Part shown: piece by piece, positions 13,701-27,661 of the stretch
Layout of the letters: each line of letters begins with the position of its first letter
Numbering within the stretch: the first letter of the stretch is position 1
Source of the DNA: Sclerurus mexicanus
Taxonomy: Eukaryota; Chordata; Aves; Passeriformes; Furnariidae
Reading direction: 5' to 3'
DNA: 64,000 nt
Assembly: GCA_013396755.1 (NCBI GenBank)
Contig: VWZF01005764.1
Coordinates: 732,365-796,364, forward strand
The notes under the pieces: generated by a model
The model's input: only the letters and a program-made list of their open reading frames with translations
The model's database searches: none
Told to the model about the DNA's origin: nothing
Position numbers and translations under genes: made by a program

Positions 13701-16665
13701 CCAAACCTTGCCCAGCATTCAAGAGCAGCAGCATCTCCCCTGCCACCTTCTCCTGACAGAAAACCCAAGAGGGCAGTTGGAAGAACCTCATGAACACAAG
13801 CGTGGCATTAAGGTTTTGGACACACAATTTTAAGGCAGGAATCCTGCACGAGCCTTTCATCACGTTCCCTGTACATGGAGGGGACAGCACTCAGACCAGT
13901 CTGCTGTCACTGTACATGCCACTTTACTCATGTGAGCAGCAGCACCTGCTCACAGGCTTTCTGGTGGCAGGGACCAGTGCCCTGTGCACCAGGAGGACAC
14001 TAGAGAGTGAATAATACATCTTCTAAAGAATATCACTGAGTCCAATAATCTCATCAGCTACAGGGAATCCCAGATAGGTTCTGACGTCACAGCAGCTGAG
14101 GACAAAGAGCGTCACAAAGTTGCTGCCACACAGATGACAAAGCCATTTAAAAGCAGAGTGCTTTCCATTTCTTCTCTTCCTAAAATGCCACTGTCAATTC
14201 TAACACACTAGGATAAGAAAGTCTTGTCTTCACTGGAATGTTCCACCAGCAACCACCTTTGCACTCTGGTTCTGTGCAGTGTTAACAAAATAAACCAGAT
14301 CTTGGCCCCAGTGAAAACAACATGATTTTTTGCTGCTGACGAGTCGCTGCTTTACCTCATCTCAACATCCCAGCTCATATGCAAAAGTGGTGCCTGTTTT
14401 CACAGCACAATTAAAGCAGCAGCAGGTAACAGCCAACACACAACTCCTGCCAACACAAATGTGCTGGTTTCATCTTGGGACCTACCTACTCCTCTGCTGA
14501 TAGAGCTCGATATTGCTCCACTAGTATCAACATGGGCAAAATAAATCACAGATGAGTGAAAACTGACAGCGACAAACCAAAACACCCCAGTCCTGCTGCA
14601 ACAGCTGATAAATCATATTTAGGTACCAAGTGAGTTCTAAAGGAGAGGGTAAAGCAAGCCAGCAGGATATGGAATAAAACTTGGCAGCTGCAATTTTGGT
14701 GCCAGAAAGGCAGCAGGGCAGGACCACAGCTGGATGGCATCGATAGGAGAGGCATCTCTTTACTACTATACAGAGCAAGCAGCTTTTCCTCACTCTCTCC
14801 TCATGCAGATGATTTTAGGACGGGAAGAAATCGGGAATCATTACTGTGCCACAACTCTGAAATACTTTCCCTGTGTAGGCAAGAAACTGCTCCCATCACA
14901 AAAAGTCTAATTTCAGCGTGCATGTGCATGAATGCACAAGGTAAGAACTAAAAATAGAGGTACCCTATTTCCATGCATCGAGTCAGCAGGTACAGAAACA
15001 GCGTAAACAGTGATTCAGCAGCAGCCCGCATGATGCTGAGGTTGCTTCCTTGTCTCTGTCTCCCTGTTTGTAGCCCTTCCCACCTCAGCTGGGTCACCAA
15101 CACCCAGCAACTCCCAAAAGCAATGCCCAGATCTGTCTTGCAAAAACAGCCCCAGTCCCATGGGGGTTGGGGAGATCTGCCAGCCACAGGGGACTCACTG
15201 ACTGCTCAGCTCCCTTGGGAAGGGGGTGATGTGAGGTGGCCGTGAATGCTCTTCAGAGAAGATCCAGCTTCCAAGAACACAGACTCTTATAGAATTTCTC
15301 TGTTTACAGCTGTTTTTCTACTGCAAAGTCTACACACTACCATTAAATGTTTTTTAAAACAAAACAGCTCTATAATTTGCATTTTTTTTATTTTTTCATT
15401 AAGCTTCTGTGCCTTATATCTACAAATTGTAGTCATCCAATCTGTGTACAAAGAGATGCGCAATATACAACCACAGTGTATGGTTGCAATCTCTGGTGCA
15501 AAGTAGTGCAGTGACTTCATAAACCCCTCTGATAAATTGCACAAGACAACACCAAGGACATTTTTTGAGTCATGTGAGATTTGCTACATAAACAGCTATG
15601 ACCTTGTACACATGGTTTCAACAGGGACAAGGTTTTTTTTTGCTGATTCTCACCCCCAATTTTTTTGTTAATGTTTGCTGAGAAGCCAGAAGGAGAAGCA
15701 GATACAAGAAAAGCAGAATGAAGAGTAGAAACTTCATTTACATTTTGTAAAACTGAGCCTATCTCTTCAAGCAGAACGTAAAAAAATATTTCAGCCTTCC
15801 CAACACCCAAGCTCTCTCATTCACCCTTTCAAAGCCAGCAAAGGGAAGAAAAGCCTCCCAAGCACTTACTCACTCCATACCAAGCATCCATGTGAGCTCC
15901 TTCAGTCCCTGGCGTCCTGGGGCTGACATGCTCTGTTCTGCTTTGGCAAACTGTGCTATCAGCTCCAGATGCCATCTCTTCCAAAAGCACCACTGTCATG
16001 GGGAAAAACCCCAGTCCTGCTATCTAGTGACGTCAATGCTCAGCTCAGGGCTGTGGCCCTGCTCAGCATCAGTGCCCCATCTGAGTCACAGGGCATCCAG
16101 TGGAGCTGCCACCAGCACTGGGTGCTGCTCCGGTGCCCTCCTGCCCTGCTATGAGCTCTCCTGCCTGTTCATGCACCACTTCCATGCTAATATCCCATGC
16201 AAACAAGGATAAATAATAATTGAGCCATTAAAATTAGGGGAGTTGTCATTACAGCTGCAACTTTCAGTCATATTTTTGTCACTTGAGGGATGATAGTCCT
16301 ATGAGCTACACATAGCCAGTATACCTTTTAACATTTGACAAAAAATATCAGTGAAGTGTTTCCTTACACAGCTGTGACTTACCCCCACACCATTCCTAGC
16401 CAGCATAACTAACCAAGAACAAATTAAATTGCTTGAGGATTTCAACTTAATCTCTGAATGGATTAAAGTCCTTTCTACTCTCACCTTGACATACTCTGAA
16501 GTCTGCATAATTTGCATCTTGACATCTAATTGAAATGAGGGTTGCTGCCTGACAGGCCTTAATCGTCTCAAAAACACAGTTGTTCCTTTCCCAAAGCAAG
16601 TATTTATCACAAGTTTCACCTTGAATGTAGGTCACAGCATTGCAGAGCAAGTAATCAGAGCTGTT

Positions 16666-16740
16666 AAAAACAAAAAAAAACCAAAAACCAAAAAAAAACA
16701 AACCCATAAAGATTCTGTCTAGGTTAAAAAAAAAATAAAT
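16666..16740. repeat. A-rich low-complexity tract
   Basis: Runs of A broken by single C or CC at 16666-16706, and a second run of nine to ten A from about 16726. It is T-rich in the sense of CADPS transcription. Confidence 0.9.
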
Positions 16741-17049
16741 TCAAAAGGTACATCTGTTCTCCTGAGTCACAGCAAGGAAAGATTATTACCATTATTATGA
16801 GGGTTATACAGCAAATGAAACAACTGGTTAAAGAAAAAAAGAAATCACTTATAAGTGTGATCTTTCATCATTAAATTTTAATAGGAAAACTACTGTGATT
16901 TGCTTAGCCTGAGTATATACGCAATGTAAGAAACCATCTGACATCATCGAAGCATAACAGCACAAGATAAATAGAGATGATTTGCCACACTACTGGAGCA
17001 TCTGTAACTCCCTCCCAGACCTGCAGCAACTAAACAGCACACCAGCTGC

Positions 17050-17093
17050 TTCTGGCTGGCCACTGAATCTGTTTCTGGCTGGCCACTGAATCT
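17050..17093. repeat. 23-bp-period tandem duplication
   Basis: TTCTGGCTGGCCACTGAATC plus T occurs at 17050-17070 and 17073-17093 without a mismatch, separated by GT. Confidence 0.92.
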
Positions 17094-20000
17094 TATACCT
17101 TTGGCTAATAGGAAAGAATCAGAGGTCTTATTTTTCTGCTCCTGTGGGCTTTAACAGGGGGCAGCAGAGCTGCTACACTAGTTTATATGCCCATCTCTTG
17201 TTAGTCCCATTTTGGCTGGCCCTGCAAACCTTCACTATCACCAAATATCTGGAGGCCACAGTTTGCACCAGGAGCACCCTAAGCAAGGGCAGCCGGAGCA
17301 CACGCACATGGAGCACTTGCATATGCATCCTGAAAGAGCCCGTCTGGAGCAGAGCCTCGCTTCGCAGACTCCCGGCAAAGCAAAGCCAGGCTCAGCGCTC
17401 CAGGCTGTCTTCCCTTCATACAGCAGTTGGGTTTTGAGAGCATTCAAAGGAAAGAGAAAAGTGGAGCAATAAGGATGAAGATTTTCCTGCCCTGCTTCTG
17501 CATTACAGTGCAATTCTCCCTGCTGTGCCATCCTGGAGGATGGCAGCACTCGTGACAAGCTCGGGAGACGACACAGGAACGAGCTGCAGGCAAACCATGC
17601 ACTGCCCTGCCTATGGAAACACCAGGCAACCTGCAGTCCACCTGCCCAAATGTAAAGAGGAGTGATGGGTGCATGGGTATTACGCACAGGGCTGTTAAGA
17701 GCTATATGAAGCCCCACGTGTGTAAACTAAACATTGGCTCCTTCTATCATCAAATGTGTACAACTCATAAGCATGAATTATGCAAGACTATTAACTGTCT
17801 TATTTTAAGAGGGAGCAGCTGTAGAAGCTGCTTGGAGGACATAGCTAGTCACGGAAGAGACGACCCCTGGGTGCTCAGTGTCTGTGCATGTAAGAGCTAC
17901 ACCCTCACCAGGTCCAGCCCCAGGGACCTGCATCCTGCCCTAAGCAATTAACTCAGCATCTCAGAAGCTCTCACCATCTTCCAGTACTCTGTGGAGGAAG
18001 GAGAAATATTTTCATCGCCTTCTTATTGACAGCAGCTTGAGAAAGATCTGGACAATTGTGAGAGCTTGTGAAGGAGTGAGCAGGGAGCTGGCCCAGACCC
18101 AAGCCTCCACTCAGTGCCCAAACTGCTGAGCTCTGCCTCTGCTTTCACCTTTCACAAGGAAAGTGAAACAGTAAACTCCCTCTGAGATGAGGGAGCTCCA
18201 GGCCATTTCTGTTCAGTAATTTTCTTGCTGACTAACGAACCCCACACTCAGCCAGAGTCCATGGGTAAGGGTGCCAGCCTAGAGCAGCATTGCACAGCCC
18301 ATGTCACAAGTGCCACCATGACACAGGCAGACATGGGCCGCAGGCAGGGATGCCTGCTGGCAGCACAAAGCATTCGCCTGTCCTCAGTCCACAACCCGCA
18401 GACAAGAAGGTCCTCAAGCCCTCCCTGAGCAGACACCACGCAGCAGATGTGCTAAGGTTGCTGAGGGCAAACTCTGGCCATAAATTACCTATAGGGTGAG
18501 TAAGCTTTTGATACAATTTTACATAAAACATTAATTTCTCTGGTCAATAAAAACGCTGTTAGGGCTAAGTGGTGGGGCCATATGCAGCAAGGAAGCATAT
18601 TGGAACATAACAGGTGCTGAAATGGGAGGCACAGATGGGTATTAAGACCAGTTTCATTCATTGGTCCATATCATGGACTTGGAAGAACAAACATCAAGCA
18701 CCATGATTACGTTTACTGATGATTAAGATTTGCGTGGGCTCCTCAATACACAAGAGGAGGTCAATAAAGTCTCGGACAACTATGAGCAAGCAAGCACCTT
18801 GGGGGATAATTAAATTAATTTGAGCTATGGAAATGCCACACAACAAGGCTAAAACATAAAGCAAATAACACTGAAAAGGACTTTGCCCTCAAGAGACTAC
18901 ATGAGACAAATGCAGGCTACTGCTTGCTCCAAGTGACCCACCCAGGGTACCAGGCACTGCACTAGCCCATGCTGTCATGGCCATTAGGTGAAAACAGACA
19001 CAGGATACACACAAAACATGAAAAAAAGCAATCCCAGTGATACCAGTTGTACGTGCCCCCAGCCCAACAGACTGTGTCTTTAGAGAGGGGCCACGTCACA
19101 CAGGGACCACTGACGATACAGCAGCTCATCGGTCACCCTGGCAAAGCAAATCCATGCATGGGACCCCAAGACACAGCCCCTGCCTCCCACGTGGCTTATC
19201 AATTCCCAGTTCCTATTACCAGCTGCTTCCCAGACTCCTGACCATTGCTCCCCATTTTGAAATCATGTAATTGCCCCTAATTGCCCAAGGCAGCCTCACC
19301 AAGCTAACCAGCCCTGCCTGATGCAAGGCAGTTGCCTCAGAAACACTGAGGCACCTTCTCTGAGCCACCCTGCCCAGCAAAGGGATCACTGGCAGGACGT
19401 CACAGCAAGCACAGAGTCAATTCCAGGAGATGGGCCCCAAGAGCATGTCAGAGTGAGACTGGGAAACACAAAGCATCTGGAGCAGCAACACAAGAGAAGA
19501 CATGGGCGAAGTCAGAAGTAGTAGAGCTGCTCAAGGCCCAGAAGGCAAGAAGATGCTAAATTTGATGAGGTTGAGGAAGGGAGCCAAAGGAGGAATAAAT
19601 AGAGCTAATGAGAAAACAAGGCATGAGCATTCAAAAACCTTTAACACACTGCTAAACAGCAATAAAAAGGCAATTAGAGTTCTGAGATGCATGGAGGGTA
19701 ATTGCACACACTATAAATAGGTGGTAGGAAGACTGTCCTGCTCAGCAGGATCTGACTCACTTTTGGGGTGACTTTTGTGCAGAAAGGAATATTCTGGTGT
19801 GCAACAGCAGCTGAGAGAAGGGAGTTTACAGAGAGATGAAATTACAGGAAGAATTTCTATCACTCACATCCTGCTGTATGAAATATGCACCAAGCAGGAA
19901 CTTTGCCACAGAGGCTTCAAAGGTCAGAGTCTGAGGAGCTCTAAATAAAAGTTCAGCAGCAGAGATACAACACAGCCTTAGGAAGCAACATCCATTTTAT

Positions 20001-23000
20001 ACCAGCCAGTAATTTATATGGCACTGGAGTCTGGGCACTTCAGTGGCTGCCACTATTGATGAAGAAACCTACTAACAACAGCCACAGAGATCCCAACCTG
20101 CTCAGCTCATAACCCTTGTACAAGCACATGCACTTAACAGCAAAAAGCAAAACCAGAGGTTTAAAAGTGAAATTCAAATACCAAATTCACTTTCCCCATT
20201 CTCCATCATGCCACCAGCATGTTCCTTCTGTTCCCTACCAGTGCCTCAAGTGTGCTCACTCTGCTCTGCAGACACATAACCCCTCCCTGGGCTGGTGGAA
20301 CCCTTGAGGGGATGCCCAAGTCTCAGCTGTGCAGGCTCATGGTAGCTGGTGCAAGCAGCCAGCTCAATATTTAAAGAACAGGCTTATTCCATTCTTTGCC
20401 CAGTCTTTCCCCCATACACCAGTTATGTGTGTACTGACTCCCGCTCTTCCTCCTGGGCACACAGCTCAGGCTGTGGGGGAACATGTTGTGAGAGATTCTG
20501 GGGAAGAAGTAGTCCTTGGAGCAGATAAAACCCACCAAGACCCCGGCTGAAGGGAAGGAAAGGGTCTTTGCAGCATTGCAGCTAATATCTTTGAGAGCAG
20601 AAGGTAACACTGAAGTTAGGAGCCTTCCAACAAGCAGAAATCATAGCAGGCAGAGCCTTGGCCAACATAAACCACCATTGCAATATCAACTCAAATCTTT
20701 TGAGGACACCAGTTGCCTGTTGAGACAGCTAGAGGCTAGAAAGGTATTATTCCCCACCATCCCTTCATAGCCATGGGCCATACCTGCCACAGAGCCAGTG
20801 GGAGATAGAAAAGGAAAACACAGCCACACTGGCAGCCATTAGCAATCCCTTCTCCCTGCCCCACCACCTTCACAGGAGGAAAGTTTGCAGTCTGAAGCAC
20901 CAAACACTTGGCAAAGGGAGGGAGCACAGCTGCCACTTCCCAACTCCAAACTCCCTTGGCCAGGCCTGGTGCCCTTCCTAGCTCCCTATTCCTTCCCATT
21001 GCAGAGCATCACATCAGTTCACACTTGGGAGCTGCTCTGCCCTCGCAAATGACTGAGCACACACAAAGTCTCTGCAGTCCTAACTCCAACTAGCTCTTGG
21101 CTATGCACCAAAACCCAACCCCGTGCAGCTCTGACAGCTGCACGTCCCCAGATAACAGTGGCAGATGGCTTCTGCCTAGGGGTCTCGCTGGCAGAGGGTG
21201 GTCTGCAGAGCCATGGGTGGGAGGCACAGCACTGGTTTTTGCAGCAGGCACCACTGTCAGGTCACACAGCCTTGCCCGTGGCTGAAGAAGGGCTGGCTGT
21301 GTCCTTCCTTCATCCTTGCACTGTCACCATGCAGGTAGCAAAGCAGCTGGCTCCTGCTGCATCACCCCATTATCTTCCTTCCAAGGCAGCGATGAGTCTG
21401 TCATCTCTGGTTGCAAGAAGAATGGGAGCAGTCTGCTGGGAGGGAGGGAAATCTAGGGGTAGAGGCAATAAAAGAAAACTTGGGCACATGCAATATGCAA
21501 TACGTTTGTGCCCTCTCACTGAATTAGGAAAGGGAATTTGGCACCTTGGAGAAAAATTGCCTTTGCTTGATGTTCTGCTTGTGTGATACCTACATTGCCT
21601 TCTGGCTGCCTAAATCCTCTGCTGCTGAGGTGTGGGACTAGCTGACCCCAACAGCACACCAGGCAAAGTGAAACCCCCTCTTTGCAAAAGCTACAGCCCC
21701 TGGCAGCACCAGCAGCAGTCCAACAAAAACTTCTGAATGGTTTCTCCTAATTACTCCCAAATCACTGAGTATTTTCTGCGCCTAAGACATAACTCCTGAA
21801 TGCCCCTTCCCTCCCAACTCCCACCAGGGACACCCAAGGGTAGCTCTGAATGGCACAGAGGTTGCATCTAGTTGGCTGTGCATGGAGGAGCTTCTCCCTT
21901 TCACAGCCACCTGCACCAGCCACATGTCAAGACTGGCCAGAGCAAGCCCAGAATCTTGGCATCTTTCTAAAGTGTCTTTGCAGTATTTAAGTTTATTTGG
22001 AGAGCTGGTTGGACAGTTCTCTCCTTGGGATAAGAGTTTGTTTCCAAGCAAAGCACCAGCTGGAAATGAGGTGGGTGCCTTCTTGCTGAACTATCATTGC
22101 ATCTCACTCTAGTGAGCATGGTGCTGTATTTAGACACATCAGTTTATTTTCCCTCTGACAGCCAAATATCAAACCCTAGTCCCTTTATCTCACCAGGGTG
22201 CCACCAGCCAGGCAGCTTGACCCCTCCTGTCCCAGCTGGAATTTGTATGTCAGTTGTAACACCTGGGCTCCAAAACAACCCTCATGCACACACCTGCAGC
22301 ACTGCCAAAAAAGGGAAATTGCTGCCCTTCTCTGAGGGGCTCCAAGGAAAACAAGGGGCTGCTCCCCTGTGACACGGAGATGAGGAAGCACTATGGGCTG
22401 TGGCCACACATTGGGGTGCTTAAGATGGTAAAATCCTGCACCCTAACACACAGGCTTCTATACCTCAGGGCAATGCCAACTCAGCATCATTTGGCCTGAT
22501 AACAAAAGAAATTCCTTAGGAAAGTGAGAATCACTTCCTACAGCAGTCAGCATGCCCCGCACACTTTATGGATTGAAAACACACATTGCAACTAACACGC
22601 ATCAGTGGTTGCCACAAACTTACAGAATCTGCAAACTCCCAGTGCCATCCTCTCCAGCTCAGTGGGTGCCTGGGTTCAAATTCAAATGCTAGAGCAGACA
22701 CCGCTGATGCTCTTCACAAGCCAAGGTGTGAGACTGTTTCAGCAAGATATTTCTTAACAAATAGCTGCTTTTATCAGTACTTCCTCGTGGTGTGAACCTG
22801 GAAAAGAGCCTTTCCTCTCTACTACTTTCCTCCCCTGTACCATACAGACAACTGGGAGCTAAACCTCCCCCTTCTAGCCTTGCTCCAAGGGTCTGAACTG
22901 TGTCTATGCACACCACATTGCTGCAGCTGCTCTGGATACAGGGCTTCTTTCTCTTGCAGAAGTATATTAGGCAACAACGACATCCAAAACAAGCACTTCT

Positions 23001-26000
23001 TTTCCACTGCCAAAAACTTTATTGAATTTTTTCCCCTAAGATTCTTCCTCTGGTTGAAGACAAACAGCAAGTGATGGATTTGCAGGGACAAGGTCACTCT
23101 GCTCCATGCTCATGCAGGATCAGATCCAGTTCATATGGGGTGCTTGTCCTAAATCAAGTGTGGATCTAAATCCCACCCCAAAAGGGAGCAGGAGGTGGTA
23201 TACAGGGGATCTACAGACAAATCTAGATTTGAAGAGTCACCATTTTAGGAAGTCAAAGAGCACCCTGCCTTTGGTTGAATATCACCCTAATTTACCACAC
23301 AAGATCACAAAAGGTCACTGCTGGACCATCAGTGGGCAGCCCTGTTTGCCAGGGTATGCACAAAAGCATTGTGGCATCAGCCCAAAGTTCTACCAAAGTC
23401 AGTGGGGTTCCTTTGATATATGCACATCACATCTCCAGTCCTCAAAGATAAAACACTGCAGCACCATCACGAAAAAAACCCACCCCCTGGGCTAGGAAAA
23501 CATTACTAAATCCAGATTTCATTAAGTTTCTTCATCAAATATTAAGATTTGGGTACAGGCAGACACCCACAAGGGTCACTATATACCTGACACTAATAAA
23601 AGTCCAAGCTCCCAGCCTTACTGTGAAGTAGACAGACAGGTTTTGAACTATGACAGCTACAAACACTGCATCGCTTCCCCCAAGCTGAATAAATATTTGC
23701 ATGACATTTTGACTCAGGTGTTTAAATTCTAGAAAACGTCTGACTTTATCAGCCTGAATCACAGACAAACAATACCAAATATTATCACAAAAAGCACCTT
23801 TTCAAACAACAATTTCAAAAGGTTAACATCAAACACTCAGCAACTGTTCTTATATCGGGTTTTAAGAATGAAGCCCACTCAACTGAGAGGAAAGCCCAGC
23901 TCAAGCATCCCAAGTATCCTGTACCCACAAATAACCTCTTCCTAAGCAAGTGCCAGGTTAGGATGTTCTGTGTACTTTTGTCACTACCTACAAGGTAATG
24001 ACGCAAGGAAAACTCCCCAGGAACCTGCCATCTTTTGCATCTCCCTTCTCTTACAGTTATGAAGGCACAGTTGGACCTTGCTGCTGGACCTCAGGGACCA
24101 CCCTACAAGAAGGATGACCCAAATCTAACCCAGTGGCAGCTGGCGGTGCCATCTGCATGAGCAGAAGTCAAGGCGAGAAGACAACTCTGCTTGTCCTGCC
24201 ATGCCTGCACCATACTCTAAAAGAGCTGAAGAGTGAGGTGGCACCTTTCCTTGGACTTCACCCTGCTCTATTTCCAGGAAGGGAAAACCTTTGAGGGGTC
24301 ACTCATCAAACCCCACCCTTGAGGAGCCACCCATTCTCCTCAGTGGCAAATGGAGAAGAACTGCTAACCACCAAGGAATGTCCTCTTGTCGCTGTTTTAA
24401 AGCAACTCTATTGTTTTAATTCGTCTTATTTTCCAAAGACATACTAAAATATATGTGATTCCTAGAGATCACTATATGGATGAAATCCTGGCACTGCCGA
24501 AGCCTCTAGCCGGATTCATATTGACACCATCCAAGCAACAGCTTTATTGATCATACTATATCAATTGGTCTTAACATACTGATCAAGTTTACATAATTAA
24601 ACAGAAATAGGATGTTTACCTTGTACCACCCTGGACTAAAGCACTGGCCGTAGCTCTGAGGGGTTTGTATACACACACTGCTCCTAGCAGAGCTGTGATG
24701 GCTGGGCTCCTACTGCCAAACTACACTGAAAACAAAGTAAATACTTCTACAGCTAAGAAAGAATTGCATAGGGAAATTACTTGCTGACCAAATCCCACTT
24801 AGGTGAGCAGAGAACAAGTGACTCACCACTCAGCAGAAGGAATTACAAGTTGTGCAAAAGGCAAAGTGCTTCAGGGAGAGTGTCTAGACTACGCTAAGCA
24901 AGGCCATAAATAATACCTTTTGGAAGCGATGGGCTTTAGCAGGGGTTGGAGCTGCACAATCTGATAAGTCTTCCCCATTCTTAGTTTACAACATCTCTGG
25001 CCCAAGATGTGCCACCCACAATAATTGAAATGTTAGGCTATGGATCAGGAACTGCAAAGTTTCACATCAGCCAAAGACCAAGTTCACAGCCTATTTAATT
25101 ACCTGCTTCACAATCCAATAAGCTGCAAGTATATAAATAGCCAAAGTATGACAAATATTTAATATCTCGTAGAATTAAATTAAGACAAGGCACTGGCAAA
25201 ATAAATGATAAGTGTTTTAACTGAAAATAACCATTTTCTGCAGAATCCAGATGATTTGAGCACAATAATCACATTCTACACTCCACACTCCTACGGAGCA
25301 CAGCATCTCAAATGTGCCAGACCTTCCTCCTCACAGTGATGCTCTGTAAACAGGTTTGCCTTCACATTGGGGCTGGCACAGAGCTGACCCAAGGACAGCC
25401 CCAGCTGAGAGCCCAGCCACACACAAAGCTCTCATTTGATGGTGACAGTGGCCTATGTCCACATTGAGTCACCTAAGTGGCAAAGTCATCCCCTAACTAC
25501 TCTACCAGGTTTATGTAGGCACTAATAACGATCTTGCAAGCTTTGCTACAACAGAGCTGTGTATGAGGTCCAGCTCACACTTGAGACCTGCCTGGACCTT
25601 GCACCGCCTTCTTAAACAGCACTAGAGAGCAATCGAGGAACAGACAGAAAATAAGAACAGCATGGTCTTAACCTCTCCTCCCCTGCAGAGCTGAGAAAAC
25701 CGCACCTCCAAGCATTTCCCGGGGCCAGCAGAGCAGAATCTGACCATAAAATCAAGTTCCTTCAGCAGAAAGCTGCTAAAACACATCCCAACACCACCTG
25801 AGTCAGTGTCTGTCCTAGAAGAGTAATGTGTTGGTGATTTTAAGAGAGAACTTGTGTAAAGATGGCACAAGAGTAACAATGCAGTCCATGATAGGGAAGA
25901 AGCATGTGATTATTTGGGAGGCTGCACTAGCTTTACTATGTTCCTAACTGTTGTAGCATCTGTGTGCATGCTGAAGTGGCAGAAATTTGATATTTTAAGG

Positions 26001-27599
26001 TGCATCATAACCAATTTAACAGTTTTTGACCCCTCATACCTGTTCTGCGTTAAGTACTGTGCTTTAAATCAATCATCATTCAGCAAACCACAAGCTTAAG
26101 TGCTTTGCTGAATTTGACTGAGAATATTGCTAATGCACCTGACGTCATCCCACAGGCTTACACAGGGACCCAAATCGCAAGCCACTTCTCCCAGGAGTAG
26201 CTCTGGTAATCTGCAACTAAGCTGGAACTTTTTTCATCCTACATTTAACCCACTGGGAACTGATTTACTCTTCAGCCTGTCTGATCCCTTGTTCTGCAAG
26301 GAGAGAGGAAAACAGGTGATTGCAACCATGACTGCAGTGATGTCTGACCTAATGTGCTCTCCACATTTTATCCCCTAACAAGTTCTTCCTGCTGCCCCTT
26401 TCCCAACAAGTGTTTTCATGGGGCTGGTGACAATCTGAAGAAGATCTCTCCATTTATGCTATTCTGAATGAGCAAACACCTATTCCTGGGTTGTGCTGTG
26501 GCTTTTGGCTGCTGTGTTTTGGAGATATTTAGCAAGAGGTACAATCCACATCCAAGGATGCTTGGTCTGCATCACTACAGACAGATACCTTGTCCGACAT
26601 ACCCAGCTGCCAGCTGACCTCTCCTCCCAAAGGCTTCAGACAGTTGGGATCAAGTGGGAAGAGGCACCGAGCACGGCTGGTTGTCTCAACTCTACTTCCA
26701 ACAAGTCAGCATGAGTTAGAGAAAAGATTAAATACATCCTGGGCAAGCAATTACCAAGCTAAGTGCCATCTGCGGTAATAAAACACGTTGTTCTGAGAGC
26801 AACAGAGCTGGCAAAGCCACTTTCTTCCTGAGCTGCATTGCAAGGCTGGAGCCTTCCATGTCCAGCAATATTGTAAGCTCTGATGAGAGCTTTTCCTCCA
26901 CATTCAGTAGGTTTCTTGCTCAGATTCCCCACTGTCTAGTAAGGGCTGCCCACACACTGTTACCTTCCTCCTACCTGGGGTAGGAGATAAAAACAGATCT
27001 CCTTATTCTCACCAAGATTTTCAGGGACAAGTGTCTTGCAGACCACTATCTTCCTGTCAAATGTATCTGGAATTCAGCAGTGGCTTAAAAAAGAAACCTA
27101 AGACAGCACATTTTTTCTTTTTCCTTGGGAAACAGTGCCAGTGGAATGTAAATAAAAGAACTTAAAGGTAGACATCACAGATGTGTAGTTACTCAACTGA
27201 AGCCTTACCACATAAACATTAAGATAAACCTGGAGCAGAGGTGTAGAATTGAACATACTGATGTAGAAAACAACTTTTACTCTGTTGCTGAAATTTCTGG
27301 GGTGTCAAAATTAGAGAAATACCAGGTACGAGTGACATCTGCTTAAATTTATCTGGAAATCCAAAACAGAGTTTGTTGCTGGCGTAAACAAGCAATGCTG
27401 TCATGCCCACGTGCAGGACATACGCCATCCATTCACACTTTTCCACTGTTCTCTTCACTCTCATACACATTATAATTTATCAAATGGCACGTAATTACCT
27501 TCCTGTTACAACACTACCTTAACTACACACTTCCCCTTATTCCAATGTGGTTCATGAGTGCTGCATAACACCAGACTGCATTTTCCAGCTGCTGAGCAC

Positions 27600-27661
27600 T
27601 GCGCACACAGGCGTGCGGCTACATAACGGTACCTGCGGTGCTGGTGCATTTACACCGCGGT
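27600..27661. promoter_or_regulatory. Isolated CpG cluster within CADPS intron 1
   Basis: Seven CpG dinucleotides fall in about 60 bases (in GCGCACACAGGCGTGCGG, AACGGT, TGCGG and ACCGCGG), while the surrounding kilobases have few. It could mark an internal promoter or a methylated remnant. No TATA box, exon or transcript evidence is visible, so function is open. Confidence 0.3.
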
